Source of the DNA: Streptomyces sp. 3214.6
GTDB taxonomy: Bacteria; Actinomycetota; Actinomycetes; Streptomycetales; Streptomycetaceae
DNA length: 64,000 nt
NCBI RefSeq assembly: GCF_900129855.1
Contig: NZ_LT670819.1
Location: 8,122,001 to 8,186,000 of the forward strand
Direction: 5' to 3'
Of the stretch, positions 25,877-34,198 are shown one piece after another. Made by a program: the position numbers and the translations under genes. The stretch's first letter is position 1. The number at the start of each line of letters is the position of its first letter. The notes under the pieces were generated by a model. That model had not been told where the DNA came from, did no database searches, and saw only the letters and a program-made list of their open reading frames with translations.

Positions 25877-27574
25877 ATGACGTCCACCGTGCCCAACGCC
25901 GTCGAGCACGCAGACGAGCAGCAGTCGCCGATCACCATGTTCGGCCCGGACTTCCCGTACGCGTACGACGACTTCCTCGCCCATCCGGCGGGGCTCGGCC
26001 AGATCCCCGCGACCGAGCACGGCGCCGAGGTCGCCGTCATCGGCGGCGGACTGTCGGGCATCGTGGCCGCGTACGAGCTGATGAAGATGGGCCTGAAGCC
26101 GGTCGTCTACGAGGCCGACCGGATCGGCGGGCGACTGCGCACGGTGGGCTTCGACGGCTGCGACCCTTCCCTCACCGCGGAGATGGGCGCGATGCGCTTC
26201 CCGCCGTCCTCCACGGCCCTGCAGCACTACATCGACCTGGTGGGCCTGCGGACCCGGCCCTTCCCCAACCCCCTCGCCGAGGCGACCCCTTCGACCGTCG
26301 TCGACCTCAAGGGCGAGTCGCACTACGCCGAGACCGCCGAGGATCTCCCGCAGGTCTACCGCGATGTCGCCGCCGCCTGGAACAAGTGCCTGCAGGACGG
26401 CGCCGACTTCTCCGACATGAACCGCGCCCTGCGGGAGCGGGACGTGCCGCGCATCCGCGAGATCTGGGCGAGGCTCGTCGAGAAGCTCGACAACCAGACC
26501 TTCTACGGCTTCCTCTGCGACTCCGAGGCCTTCAGGTCCTTCCGCCACCGCGAGATCTTCGGCCAGGTCGGCTTCGGCACCGGCGGCTGGGACACCGACT
26601 TCCCGAACTCCATCCTGGAGATCCTGCGCGTCGTCTACACCGAGGCCGACGACCATCACCGGGGCATCGTCGGCGGCTCCCAGCAGTTGCCGCTGCGGCT
26701 CTGGGAACGCGAGCCGGAGAAGATCGTCCACTGGCCGTACGGGACCTCGCTCGCGGGCCTGCACGAGGGCGGCGAGCCCCGCCCGGCCGTCACCCGGCTG
26801 CACCGCACCGCCGGCAACCGGATCACCGTGACGGACGCGCACGGCGACATCCGCACCTACCGGGCGGCGATCTTCACCGCCCAGTCCTGGATGCTGCTGT
26901 CGAAGATCGCCTGCGACGACTCGCTCTTCCCGATCGACCACTGGACCGCCATCGAGCGCACCCACTACATGGAGTCCAGCAAGCTGTTCGTGCCCGTCGA
27001 CAGGCCGTTCTGGCTGGACAAGGACGAGCAGACCGGCCGTGACGTGATGTCGATGACCCTCACCGACCGCATGACGCGCGGAACGTACCTGCTCGACGAC
27101 GGCCCCGACAAACCCGCCGTCATCTGCCTCTCCTACACCTGGTGCGACGACAGCCTGAAGTGGCTGCCGCTGTCCGCGAACGAGCGGATGGAGGTCATGC
27201 TGAAGTCGCTCGGCGAGATCTACCCGAAGGTCGACATCAGGAAGCACATCATCGGCAGTCCGGTGACCGTCTCCTGGGAGAACGAGCCCTACTTCATGGG
27301 CGCGTTCAAGGCCAACCTGCCCGGCCACTACCGCTACCAGCGGCGCCTGTTCACGCACTTCATGCAGGACCGGCTGCCCGAGGACAAGCGGGGCGTCTTC
27401 CTCGCCGGCGACGACATCTCCTGGACGGCCGGCTGGGCCGAGGGCGCCGTCCAGACCGCGCTGAACGCGGTCTGGGGCGTCATGCACCACTTCGGCGGGG
27501 CGACCGACGCGAGCAACCCGGGCCCGGGCGACGTGTACGACGAGATCGCGCCGGTGGAACTCCCGGAGGACTGA
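25877..27574 (+). CDS. FAD-dependent amino-acid 2-monooxygenase, DavB-like
   Basis: 565-residue flavoprotein of the monoamine oxidase fold. The dinucleotide motif VIGGGLSGIVAAYELMKMG is at about residues 54-72, followed by YEADRIGGRL; the C-terminal FAD contact is FLAGDDISWTAGWAEGAVQ. The N-terminal ITMFGPDFPYAYDDFLAHPA and the 560-residue size match Pseudomonas L-lysine 2-monooxygenase (DavB), which oxidatively decarboxylates lysine to 5-aminovaleramide. Tryptophan and arginine 2-monooxygenases are in the same family. Paired with the amidase, it would turn a basic amino acid into an omega-amino acid one carbon shorter. Substrate choice is inference. Confidence 0.87.
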   Translation: MTSTVPNAVEHADEQQSPITMFGPDFPYAYDDFLAHPAGLGQIPATEHGAEVAVIGGGLSGIVAAYELMKMGLKPVVYEADRIGGRLRTVGFDGCDPSLTAEMGAMRFPPSSTALQHYIDLVGLRTRPFPNPLAEATPSTVVDLKGESHYAETAEDLPQVYRDVAAAWNKCLQDGADFSDMNRALRERDVPRIREIWARLVEKLDNQTFYGFLCDSEAFRSFRHREIFGQVGFGTGGWDTDFPNSILEILRVVYTEADDHHRGIVGGSQQLPLRLWEREPEKIVHWPYGTSLAGLHEGGEPRPAVTRLHRTAGNRITVTDAHGDIRTYRAAIFTAQSWMLLSKIACDDSLFPIDHWTAIERTHYMESSKLFVPVDRPFWLDKDEQTGRDVMSMTLTDRMTRGTYLLDDGPDKPAVICLSYTWCDDSLKWLPLSANERMEVMLKSLGEIYPKVDIRKHIIGSPVTVSWENEPYFMGAFKANLPGHYRYQRRLFTHFMQDRLPEDKRGVFLAGDDISWTAGWAEGAVQTALNAVWGVMHHFGGATDASNPGPGDVYDEIAPVELPED

Positions 27575-27593
27575 GACCTCGCCGTACGAGGTC

Positions 27594-28355
27594 TCACAGC
27601 GGGGTGAGCATCATGCGGCCCGCGAAGCCGACGGCGGTGTCGAGCCGCCCGGTGAACTCCTCGGCCACGTCGGGGAGTCGGCGCAGCGCCCACAGCGCCC
27701 GGGCCGCCGTCCAGGTGGCGTCCCGGGCGCGTTCCAGGCTCCAGGAGCCGAGCAGGTGGGTGAGGGGGTCGGCGATCTGCAAGAGGTCGGGGCCCGGCAT
27801 CAGCTCCTCACGGATGCGTTCCTCCAGGGAGACGAGAAGATCGCCCACGCGGTCGAACTCGTCCTCCAGCTCGGCCGGTTCGCAGCCGAGGCTACGACAG
27901 GCGTCCACGACGGCGAGTGCGAGGTCGTGCCCGATGTGCGCGTTGATGCCCGCGAGCGCGAACTGCAGGGGGCGTACGCCGGGATGGCGGCGGAACTGCA
28001 GCAGCGGACGCCAGCAGGCCGGTGGATGCGGGAAGGCCGGTGGAGGCGGGAAGACCGGTGGGCGCCGGTCGACCGGCGCGGGTTCCACTGCGCTCAGGTA
28101 GCGCTCCGCGAACCGTACGTCCAGTGTGGCGGCGGACCGCGCGTCCGGGAAGCGGCCGGTGTCGATGCGCCGGTCCACCTCCTGGGTCACCGCGAGGTAG
28201 ACGCGGTTGAAGACCGCGATCCCGTCCCAGGCAGGCAGGGCGGCGTCGAGGGCACGCATCCGGTCGAGCACGTCGTCGACGCTCGTGTCGATCGTGTCCA
28301 CGCGCGGCTCGACGTCTGTCCCGACGGGAGCGGTGAACTGTTCCAAGTGCGGCAT
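27594..28355 (-). CDS. DUF5995 family protein
   Basis: 253-residue protein of unknown function. The family pattern is visible in LDAALPAWDGIAVFNRVYLAVTQEV near the N-terminus and PLQFALAGINAHIGHDLALAVVD in the middle. A Pro-rich insert (RRPPVFPPPPAFPHPPACWRP, about residues 98-117) splits the domain and comes from short GC repeats around 28020-28070. The protein is probably cytoplasmic and helical. The start is ATG 28355, divergent from the thioesterase. Confidence 0.82.
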   Translation of the reverse strand: MPHLEQFTAPVGTDVEPRVDTIDTSVDDVLDRMRALDAALPAWDGIAVFNRVYLAVTQEVDRRIDTGRFPDARSAATLDVRFAERYLSAVEPAPVDRRPPVFPPPPAFPHPPACWRPLLQFRRHPGVRPLQFALAGINAHIGHDLALAVVDACRSLGCEPAELEDEFDRVGDLLVSLEERIREELMPGPDLLQIADPLTHLLGSWSLERARDATWTAARALWALRRLPDVAEEFTGRLDTAVGFAGRMMLTPL

Positions 28356-28504
28356 GGGGGCAGGGTCGCAGTCCTGGGCGGCCCCGCGGGTCGGCGGGCC
28401 CGACGCTTCCCCGGAACGGGGGAACGAGACGTGCGGGTGAGCGACCGCTTAGTCAGCCCGTAGGATGGGGAGCGTCGTCTCATACCTGCACAGGAGTCCC
28501 ATCC

Positions 28505-28963
28505 GTGACCGCCGAAGCCCCGATCGCCCCCGCCCTGTCCTACGGCCGGCTGATCCCCGTCACCGTCCACTTCGACGACCTGGACGCGCTCGGCATGCTG
28601 CACAACGCCCGCTACCCGCTGCTCGTCGAGCGAGCCTGGACGGAGTTCTGGCAGGCCAACGGCGTGCGCTTCGACGGCGACTGGGCGAGCGCCGGGGACG
28701 CCTGCAACGTGGTGAGGGAACTGCTGATCGGCTACGAGGCCCCGGTCACCCGCACCGGCGCCTACGCCGTCCACCTCTGGCTGGAGCGGCTGGGCGCCAC
28801 GAGCCTGACCTACGGCTTCCGGCTCTGCTCGGCGGACGGCGCCACGACCTACGCGCGGGGCACCCGCGTCCTGGTGCGCCTGGACGCGAGCACCCTGCGC
28901 CCCACGCCGTGGAGCGACGCCTTCAGGGCCGCGGGCCGGGCACTGCTGCGGCCTGCGCACTGA
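28505..28963 (+). CDS. Hotdog-fold acyl-CoA thioesterase
   Basis: 152-residue single hotdog domain of the 4-hydroxybenzoyl-CoA thioesterase type. The catalytic segment is VHFDDLDALGMLHNARYPLLVERA, with the active Asp in DDLDALGMLHN. It would hydrolyse an acyl-CoA; the acyl group is unknown. The start is GTG 28505 with CAGGAG upstream. Its last 41 bases overlap the 3' end of the convergent MFS gene. Confidence 0.9.
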   Translation: MTAEAPIAPALSYGRLIPVTVHFDDLDALGMLHNARYPLLVERAWTEFWQANGVRFDGDWASAGDACNVVRELLIGYEAPVTRTGAYAVHLWLERLGATSLTYGFRLCSADGATTYARGTRVLVRLDASTLRPTPWSDAFRAAGRALLRPAH

Positions 28964-30146
28964 CCTTCGCGCCTGTCCGCCCGTCGCCGCCCCGCAGCAC
29001 CGGCGCGAACACCGCGAGCCCGCACGACAGCGCCGTCACCACACCGAACGACACCATCAGGCTGGTCGCCTGCGCCACCCCGCCGATCAGACTCGGGGCG
29101 ATCAGCCCGGAGGTGTACGTGATCGTCGCGACGCCCGCGATGGCCTGGCTGGGGTTCGGCCCGCTGTGACCGGCCGCGGCGAAGCACAGCGGTACGACGA
29201 CCGCGATGCCCAGCCCCATCAGCCCGAACCCGCCCATCGCCACCGCCGGGTGCCCCGCGACGACGATCAACAGCCCGCCCAGCGCGGCGAGGACGCCGCC
29301 CGCCCGGACGGTGCGCACCGCGCCGAACCGGTTCACCAGCGCGTCGCCCGCGATCCGGGCCACCGCCATCGTGAACATGAAGCCGGTCGTGCAGGCCGCC
29401 GCGACCCCGGCCGACGAGTCGAGCTCGTCGCGCAGGTACACGGCCGACCAGTCCAGGCTCGCGCCCTCTGCGAACACCGCGCAGAACCCGACCGCGCCGA
29501 TCAGCAGCGCCGAGCGGGGCGGCAGCGCGAACCGCGGGGGCGGCTCCTCGTCCTCGGTGGGCCGCAGGTCCAGCACCCAGCGGCAGAACAGCAGGCCGAG
29601 GACGGTCAGCACGGCCGCCGCCAGCAGGTGGTGCAGGCGGGCGTCCGACCCCAGGTGTGCGGCGAGCGTCCCGCCCGCCGAGCCGATCAGGGCGCCCGCG
29701 CTCCACATGCCGTGCAGTCCCGACATGATCGACCTGCCCAGCAGCCGTTCCACCTCCACGCCGAGCGCGTTCATCGCGACGTCGGCCATGCCGGAGGTCG
29801 CGCCGTAGACGAACATCGCCAGGCAGAGCGTGAGCAGGTTCGGCGCGAGGGAGGGCAGCGTCAGCGCCAGCGTCCACAGCGCGAGCAGTCCGCGCAGGGC
29901 CGTACGGCTGCCGAAACGGTGGGTGACCGAGCCGGCCAGCGGCATCGCGCAGGCCGCCCCGAACGCCGTGAAGGCGAGCGCGAACCCGAGCTGGCCGGTG
30001 GACACACCGGCGTGGTCCTGGATCCACGGCACGCGGGTGGCGAACGAACCGGTGACCGCGCCGTGCACGGTGAACACGGCCGCCACGGCGTACCGGGCGC
30101 GCCGCACCTCAGCCGGTGCGTGGATCACTTCGGCCACTCCGCTCAT
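28923..30146 (-). CDS. MFS transporter
   Basis: 407-residue transporter with 12 predicted helices and the A-loop AGSVTHRFGSRTALRG after helix 2. It resembles the fucose/glucose-type or drug-type MFS proteins next to ROK regulators. The start is ATG 30146. It is divergent from the ROK gene across a gap with a 7-bp-arm inverted repeat, so the ROK protein probably represses it. The 3' end overlaps the thioesterase by 41 bases in opposite orientation. Confidence 0.9.
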   Translation of the reverse strand: MSGVAEVIHAPAEVRRARYAVAAVFTVHGAVTGSFATRVPWIQDHAGVSTGQLGFALAFTAFGAACAMPLAGSVTHRFGSRTALRGLLALWTLALTLPSLAPNLLTLCLAMFVYGATSGMADVAMNALGVEVERLLGRSIMSGLHGMWSAGALIGSAGGTLAAHLGSDARLHHLLAAAVLTVLGLLFCRWVLDLRPTEDEEPPPRFALPPRSALLIGAVGFCAVFAEGASLDWSAVYLRDELDSSAGVAAACTTGFMFTMAVARIAGDALVNRFGAVRTVRAGGVLAALGGLLIVVAGHPAVAMGGFGLMGLGIAVVVPLCFAAAGHSGPNPSQAIAGVATITYTSGLIAPSLIGGVAQATSLMVSFGVVTALSCGLAVFAPVLRGGDGRTGAKVSAQAAAVPGPRP

Positions 30147-30195
30147 TCTTCCGCCTCCAGCCTTCGCGCCGCGCCGTCGCGATGCCGACGTAAAC

Positions 30196-30216
30196 TATCA
30201 GGAACCCTGCCTGATA
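30196..30216. promoter_or_regulatory. Inverted repeat TATCAGG-N7-CCTGATA, candidate ROK operator
   Basis: Perfect 7-bp arms (30196-30202 and 30210-30216) in an A/T-rich island between the divergent MFS and ROK genes. The flanking TAAACTATC and GATAAATAG could also provide -10 elements. Confidence 0.6.
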
Positions 30217-30275
30217 AATAGAGGGCGCTACGACGGCCGCCTGGAGCCCTCGACCGCCGTGGGAGGATTCCCGCC

Positions 30276-31463
30276 ATGCCCGCATCCCCGAGCACCGCCC
30301 GGGCCATCAACGACCGGCTCGCCCTGCGGCTGCTGCAACACGAAGGCCCGTTGACGGCAGGGCAGTTGAAGCAGCTCACCGGCCTGTCCCGGCCCACGGT
30401 CGCCGACCTCGTCGAACGCCTCGCCGTCGCCGGTCTGATCGACGTCGTCGGAGAGGCGGGCGAGCAGCGCCGCGGACCCAACGCCCGGCTCTACGGCATC
30501 GTCGCCGACCGCGCCCACCTGGCCGCGCTGGACGTGCGCACGGACGGCGTCGCCGTGCTGGTGTCGGACCTGGTCGGCCGGGTGCTCGCCGAGGCATCCG
30601 TGCCGATCGGCGGCGACACGGGCACCGGGACGGCCGTGGAACAGGCGGTCACGCTGGTGGAGCGGACGGCGAAGGAGGCAGGGGTCGACCGGCTGCACAG
30701 CCTCGGCATCGGCGCGCCCGGCCTGATCGACCCGGCCTGCGGCGAACTGCGCGACTCCGGCGGGCTGCCCGAGTGGCACCGCCGCCTGGTGGCCGCCCTG
30801 CAGGAACGGTTCCCGCTCGCCCACGCACACGTCGAGAACGAGACCAACCTCGCCGCACTGGCGGAACAGCGCGAGGGCGCCGCCCGGGACCGCGACACCT
30901 TCGTCCTGCTGTGGCTCGGCCACGGCATCGGCGCGGCCGTCGTCCTGGACGGCGCCCTGCGCCGCGGAGCCTCCGGCGGCACCGGCGAGATCGGCTTCCT
31001 GCCCGTCCCGGGCACCGGCGGCCTGCCCTCGGCGACGGACTGCGAGGGCGGCTTCCACTCCCTGGCCGGCTCGGCGGCGATCGCCGCACTGGCGGGGGAG
31101 CACGGCCTGACGGCGGCGGCCGCGCACCCCGCCGAACCGGTGGCGGCGGCACTGGTCCGGCAGGCGGTGCAGCCGGCTCCCGGCGCCGCCGCCGACCGCT
31201 TCCTCGACGCCCTCGCCGACCGGCTCACCCTCGGCGTCGCCTCCGTCGTCGCCGTCCTCGACCCCGGCTGTGTGGTCCTCGGCGGCGAGGTCGGACAGGC
31301 CGGCGGTGAGGCGCTCGCCGACCGGGTGGCCCAACGCCTCCGCCGCATGGCCCCGCTCCCCACGGAGGTCCGCCCCAGCACCCTCGGCGGCGCCGCAGTC
31401 CTGCGCGGCGCCCTGCTCACGGCCCGAGAGTCGGCCCAGGAGGAACTCTTCGGGGCGCGATAG
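30276..31463 (+). CDS. ROK family transcriptional regulator
   Basis: 395 residues. The N-terminal winged HTH (GPLTAGQLKQLTGLSRPTVADLVERLAVAGLI, about residues 24-55) is followed by a ROK sugar-kinase-like domain with GIGAPGLID, the ENETNLAALAE segment and a glycine-rich LGHGIGAAVVLDG. The usual zinc motif CxCGxxGC of ROK proteins is replaced by ATDCEGGFHS, so zinc binding may be altered. It probably senses a sugar and controls the divergent MFS gene. The start is ATG 30276. Confidence 0.9.
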   Translation: MPASPSTARAINDRLALRLLQHEGPLTAGQLKQLTGLSRPTVADLVERLAVAGLIDVVGEAGEQRRGPNARLYGIVADRAHLAALDVRTDGVAVLVSDLVGRVLAEASVPIGGDTGTGTAVEQAVTLVERTAKEAGVDRLHSLGIGAPGLIDPACGELRDSGGLPEWHRRLVAALQERFPLAHAHVENETNLAALAEQREGAARDRDTFVLLWLGHGIGAAVVLDGALRRGASGGTGEIGFLPVPGTGGLPSATDCEGGFHSLAGSAAIAALAGEHGLTAAAAHPAEPVAAALVRQAVQPAPGAAADRFLDALADRLTLGVASVVAVLDPGCVVLGGEVGQAGGEALADRVAQRLRRMAPLPTEVRPSTLGGAAVLRGALLTARESAQEELFGAR

Positions 31464-31620
31464 CCCCGGAGGGAACTTCTCCGGCCGGAGGCTCTCGGGC
31501 CGGCGCGCCGCCGGGCCGCAGAGATTCGGGGCACGGTGTTGCGGGGGTCGGAGCAGTTGGGAGTGCGGTGGCGCGTGGACCGCAGGTTTCGGGGTGGGGT
31601 GATGGTGGGGTCGGGGTGGG

Positions 31621-31875
31621 TCAGTGGGGGGTGTGGGTTGTGAGGTAGTTCTCGAACGTGCCCTTTCCCACCGCCCGTTCCGGGGCCAGGTGGCCTCCGG
31701 TGCGGAAGCCCCGATAGGCCGCGCCCCACGGCCCGGCCCCGCCCCTGCGCAGGTCGACGGCGTACGGCTCGGAGCGCCGGCTCAGCACCCGCACCTCGTG
31801 TCCGTCCGCCCGCAGCCGCGCGGTGACGAGCCGGCCGAGGGTTCCACTGCCACCGGTCACCAGGATCGTGCTCAT
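31621..31875 (-). pseudogene. NAD(P)-binding SDR/NmrA-type oxidoreductase with the middle deleted
   Basis: The 84-codon frame starts well: RBS-like AAGGGAC, then MSTILVTGGSGTLGRLVTAR and LRADGHEVRVLSRRS, the Rossmann start of a roughly 250-residue family. At about residue 45 it jumps to AYRGFRTGGHLAPERAVGKG, then TFENYL, which is how the C-terminus of the same family ends. The middle (about 170 codons) is missing, in frame. The protein could be made but would lack most of the fold and the active site. It lies downstream of a sigma factor gene decayed in the same way. Confidence 0.7.
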
Positions 31876-31968
31876 GCTGTTCAGTCCCTTCGGACACCGG
31901 ACGCTCCCGGTCGGAACGCCCTTCGGCAGCTGAGACCGAACAGCCCCCGCGGAATGTGACAGCCGCTG

Positions 31969-32402
31969 CTACACCCGCCCGACCTGACGCTCCACAAAGT
32001 CCAGCTTCTCCGGATTCATCACGACCTGAACCCCCGCGATCTCCCCGCCGAGACACTCGAACCCGAGCGCGGCCGTCAGCTCGCCGCCGTCCCGGACGAG
32101 CAGGCCCGGCGCGCCGTTGAGCTCGACGGTCGTGAACGTGGGACGGGTCGTGAAGTTCCGGAGCAAGCCGGCCAGGAAGCGCAGCACCTTCTCGCGTCCC
32201 AGGATCGGCCGCCGGGCCGTGGTGACCCGGCCGCCGCCATCGCTCCACCAGGTGACGTCGGCCGCGAGCAGCCGCTCCAGCGCGGCGAGTTCGCCGTCCC
32301 GGGGGGCTGTGACGACTCGTGCGCCGAGCCCAGCATCCGGTAGGCCAGCCCGAACAGCCGGGGGCGGTGGGCCTCGAACTCGTCGGCGCTCGCGGTCGTC
32401 AT
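31969..32402 (-). pseudogene. SigJ-type ECF sigma factor with the sigma domains deleted and frame lost
   Basis: From ATG 32402 the frame gives MTTASADEFEAHRPRLFGLA, then YRMLGSAHE, the start of a sigma-70 region 2 in SnoaL-tailed ECF factors. It then loses sense. A different frame picks up as RDGELAALERLLAADVTWWS and runs to the stop at 31969 as an intact SnoaL/NTF2-like tail, including VVMNPEKLDFV. Sigma regions 2 and 4 are absent, so this cannot act as a sigma factor. The junction is near 32309. SigJ-type factors are often next to an SDR gene, as here. Confidence 0.7.
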
Positions 32403-32649
32403 GGGATCACCCTGTCAGAGCCGCGACCGACCGGCCCGAGGAGACCCGGCGGCGGGCAAGGGCCGTCGTCACCGCCACCGGGCCGCACTTCGCAAACCCT
32501 AGAAAGGACTAGACCAGTACGTCAATGGGTGGGAGCTGTCCGGGATCGGCCCCGGCCCGAACCGGGCCTGACGGCCTGTGAGCCACCCCACACCCTTCAC
32601 CTGTATGGACGCCTGCCGGCCGTGGCACACTGGCCGTGTACCTAAAGCA

Positions 32650-32776
32650 GCGCACTCCGGGGTCGGTGAAAGTCCGAACCGGCGGTTACAGTCCGCGACC
32701 CGGTCGCTTCCAGCGGCCGGTTGACCAGGTGAAATTCCTGGACCGACGGTTAAAGTCCGGATGGGAGGCAGTGCGC
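32650..32776 (+). ncRNA. FMN riboswitch (RFN element)
   Basis: The conserved RFN core is clear. P1 pairs GCGCACT (32650-32656) with AGTGCGC (32770-32776). Inside are GGGTCGGTGAAAGTCCGAAC, CGGCGGTTACAGTCCGCGA, a variable GC-rich stem, TGACCAGGTGAAATTCCTGG and GACGGTTAAAGTCCGGATGG. It precedes the rib genes by about 150 bases and should shut off their expression when FMN is abundant. A small hairpin at 32812-32829 lies in the expression platform. Confidence 0.97.
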
Positions 32777-32924
32777 GGCGGGCGGGCATTCGTGCGCGCC
32801 GCCGTATATGTACTCGTCCACGGACGAGTCTGTCCGGCGTCGCCCCCGGTGCCGTCGCCCGTACAAGCTGTCGTCATCGACAGGCCCCGGAGTCCGTGCC
32901 CGAAGAGGCAGGAGGACCCGGGAA

Positions 32925-33560
32925 GTGTTCACCGGAATCGTCGAAGAGCTGGGTGAGGTCACCGCCGTCGAGAATCTCGGCGACGCCTCCCGCTTCCGGC
33001 TGCGCGGCCCCGTCGTGACCGACGGCGCGAGGCACGGCGACTCCATCGCTGTGAACGGGGTCTGTCTCACCGTCGTCGAGCACGAGGGCGACGAGTTCAC
33101 CGCCGACGTCATGGCGGAGACCCTGAACCGCTCCAGCCTTGGCGCCCTCGGCGTCGGCTCCCGCGTCAACCTCGAACGCCCCACCGCCGTCGGCGCCCGC
33201 CTCGGCGGGCACATCGTGCAGGGCCATGTCGACGGCACCGGCGCCGTGTTGGAGCGCAAGCCCTCCGAGAACTGGGAGATCATCAAGATCTCCCTCCCCG
33301 CCGACCTCACCCGGTACGTGGTGGAGAAGGGTTCCATCACCGTCGACGGCATCAGCCTCACGGTCGTGGACGCCGGACTCGACCACTTCACCGTCAGCCT
33401 CATCCCCACCACCCTCGCCCTGACCACGCTCGGCCTCAAGCAGCCCGGCGACCCGGTCAACCTCGAGGTGGACATCGTCGCCAAGTACGTCGAGCGGCTG
33501 CTGACCACCACTCAGGGGGCTGCCGCTCAGGGAGCATCCCCTCAGGGAGCGGCGCAGTGA
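32925..33560 (+). CDS. ribE: Riboflavin synthase alpha chain
   Basis: Dismutates two 6,7-dimethyl-8-ribityllumazine molecules into riboflavin and the pyrimidine precursor. The 211-residue protein has two similar lumazine-binding barrels: MFTGIVEELGEV with VNGVCLTVV in the first and IVQGHVDGTG with VDGISLTVV in the second. The start is GTG 32925 behind GGAGG, after the FMN riboswitch. The C-terminus has a repetitive Gln/Gly/Ala tail. Its stop overlaps the ribM start (GTGA). Confidence 0.96.
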   Translation: MFTGIVEELGEVTAVENLGDASRFRLRGPVVTDGARHGDSIAVNGVCLTVVEHEGDEFTADVMAETLNRSSLGALGVGSRVNLERPTAVGARLGGHIVQGHVDGTGAVLERKPSENWEIIKISLPADLTRYVVEKGSITVDGISLTVVDAGLDHFTVSLIPTTLALTTLGLKQPGDPVNLEVDIVAKYVERLLTTTQGAAAQGASPQGAAQ

Positions 33561-34198
33561 ACTCGCTGAACTCCGAGGCCTTCGTCATGTTCGACCAGCA
33601 CATCCTCTGGTCGGACATGATCGGCAACATTCTCGGCCTGATCACCCTCGCCCTGGGCTGGCGGCGCTCCCTGTGGACCTGGCCGGTGCAGTTCCTCTCC
33701 GGCCTCGTCCTCTTCGGCGCCTTCTACGGCCACCTGACCGGCAGCGCGGGCAAGCAGGTCGTCGTCATGGCCGTCGCCCTGTACGGCTGGTGGCAGTGGA
33801 ACCGGAGCAAGGGCCGGTCCGCGGACGGCGCCATCACCCCGCGCTTCGCCACCTGGCCCGAGCGCGCGGCCATGGTCGGCGCCGCCGCCCTCGGCACGGT
33901 CGCCGTCGCCCTGCTCTTCAAGGCCTACCCGTCCCTGTCCTGGGACCCCTGGCCGGACGCCTACATCTTCGTCGGCACCATCGTCGCCATGTACGCCCAG
34001 GCGCGCGGCATGGTCGAGTTCTGGATCGCCTGGCTCCTCGTCGACGTCGTCGGCGTCCCCCTGAACTTCGCCAACGGCTACGCCTTCTCCGGCTTCGTGT
34101 ACGTCATCTACGGCGCGCTGGTCCTGTGGGGCATGCGCGACTGGTGGCTGCGCTCCCGCAAGGCTTCGCAAACCGCTCTGGAAGGAGCGCCGGCATGA
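33557..34198 (+). CDS. ribM: Riboflavin transporter RibM (PnuC-like)
   Basis: 213-residue membrane protein of the PnuC family with about six to seven helices. It has the aromatic WPVQFLSGLVLFGAFYGHL and the family ALYGWWQW segment. PnuC proteins import nicotinamide riboside, but in actinobacterial rib operons this gene is RibM, a riboflavin facilitator. Placement inside the FMN-controlled operon supports that. The start is GTG 33557 overlapping ribE, and the stop overlaps ribBA (ATGA). Confidence 0.9.
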   Translation: MNSLNSEAFVMFDQHILWSDMIGNILGLITLALGWRRSLWTWPVQFLSGLVLFGAFYGHLTGSAGKQVVVMAVALYGWWQWNRSKGRSADGAITPRFATWPERAAMVGAAALGTVAVALLFKAYPSLSWDPWPDAYIFVGTIVAMYAQARGMVEFWIAWLLVDVVGVPLNFANGYAFSGFVYVIYGALVLWGMRDWWLRSRKASQTALEGAPA

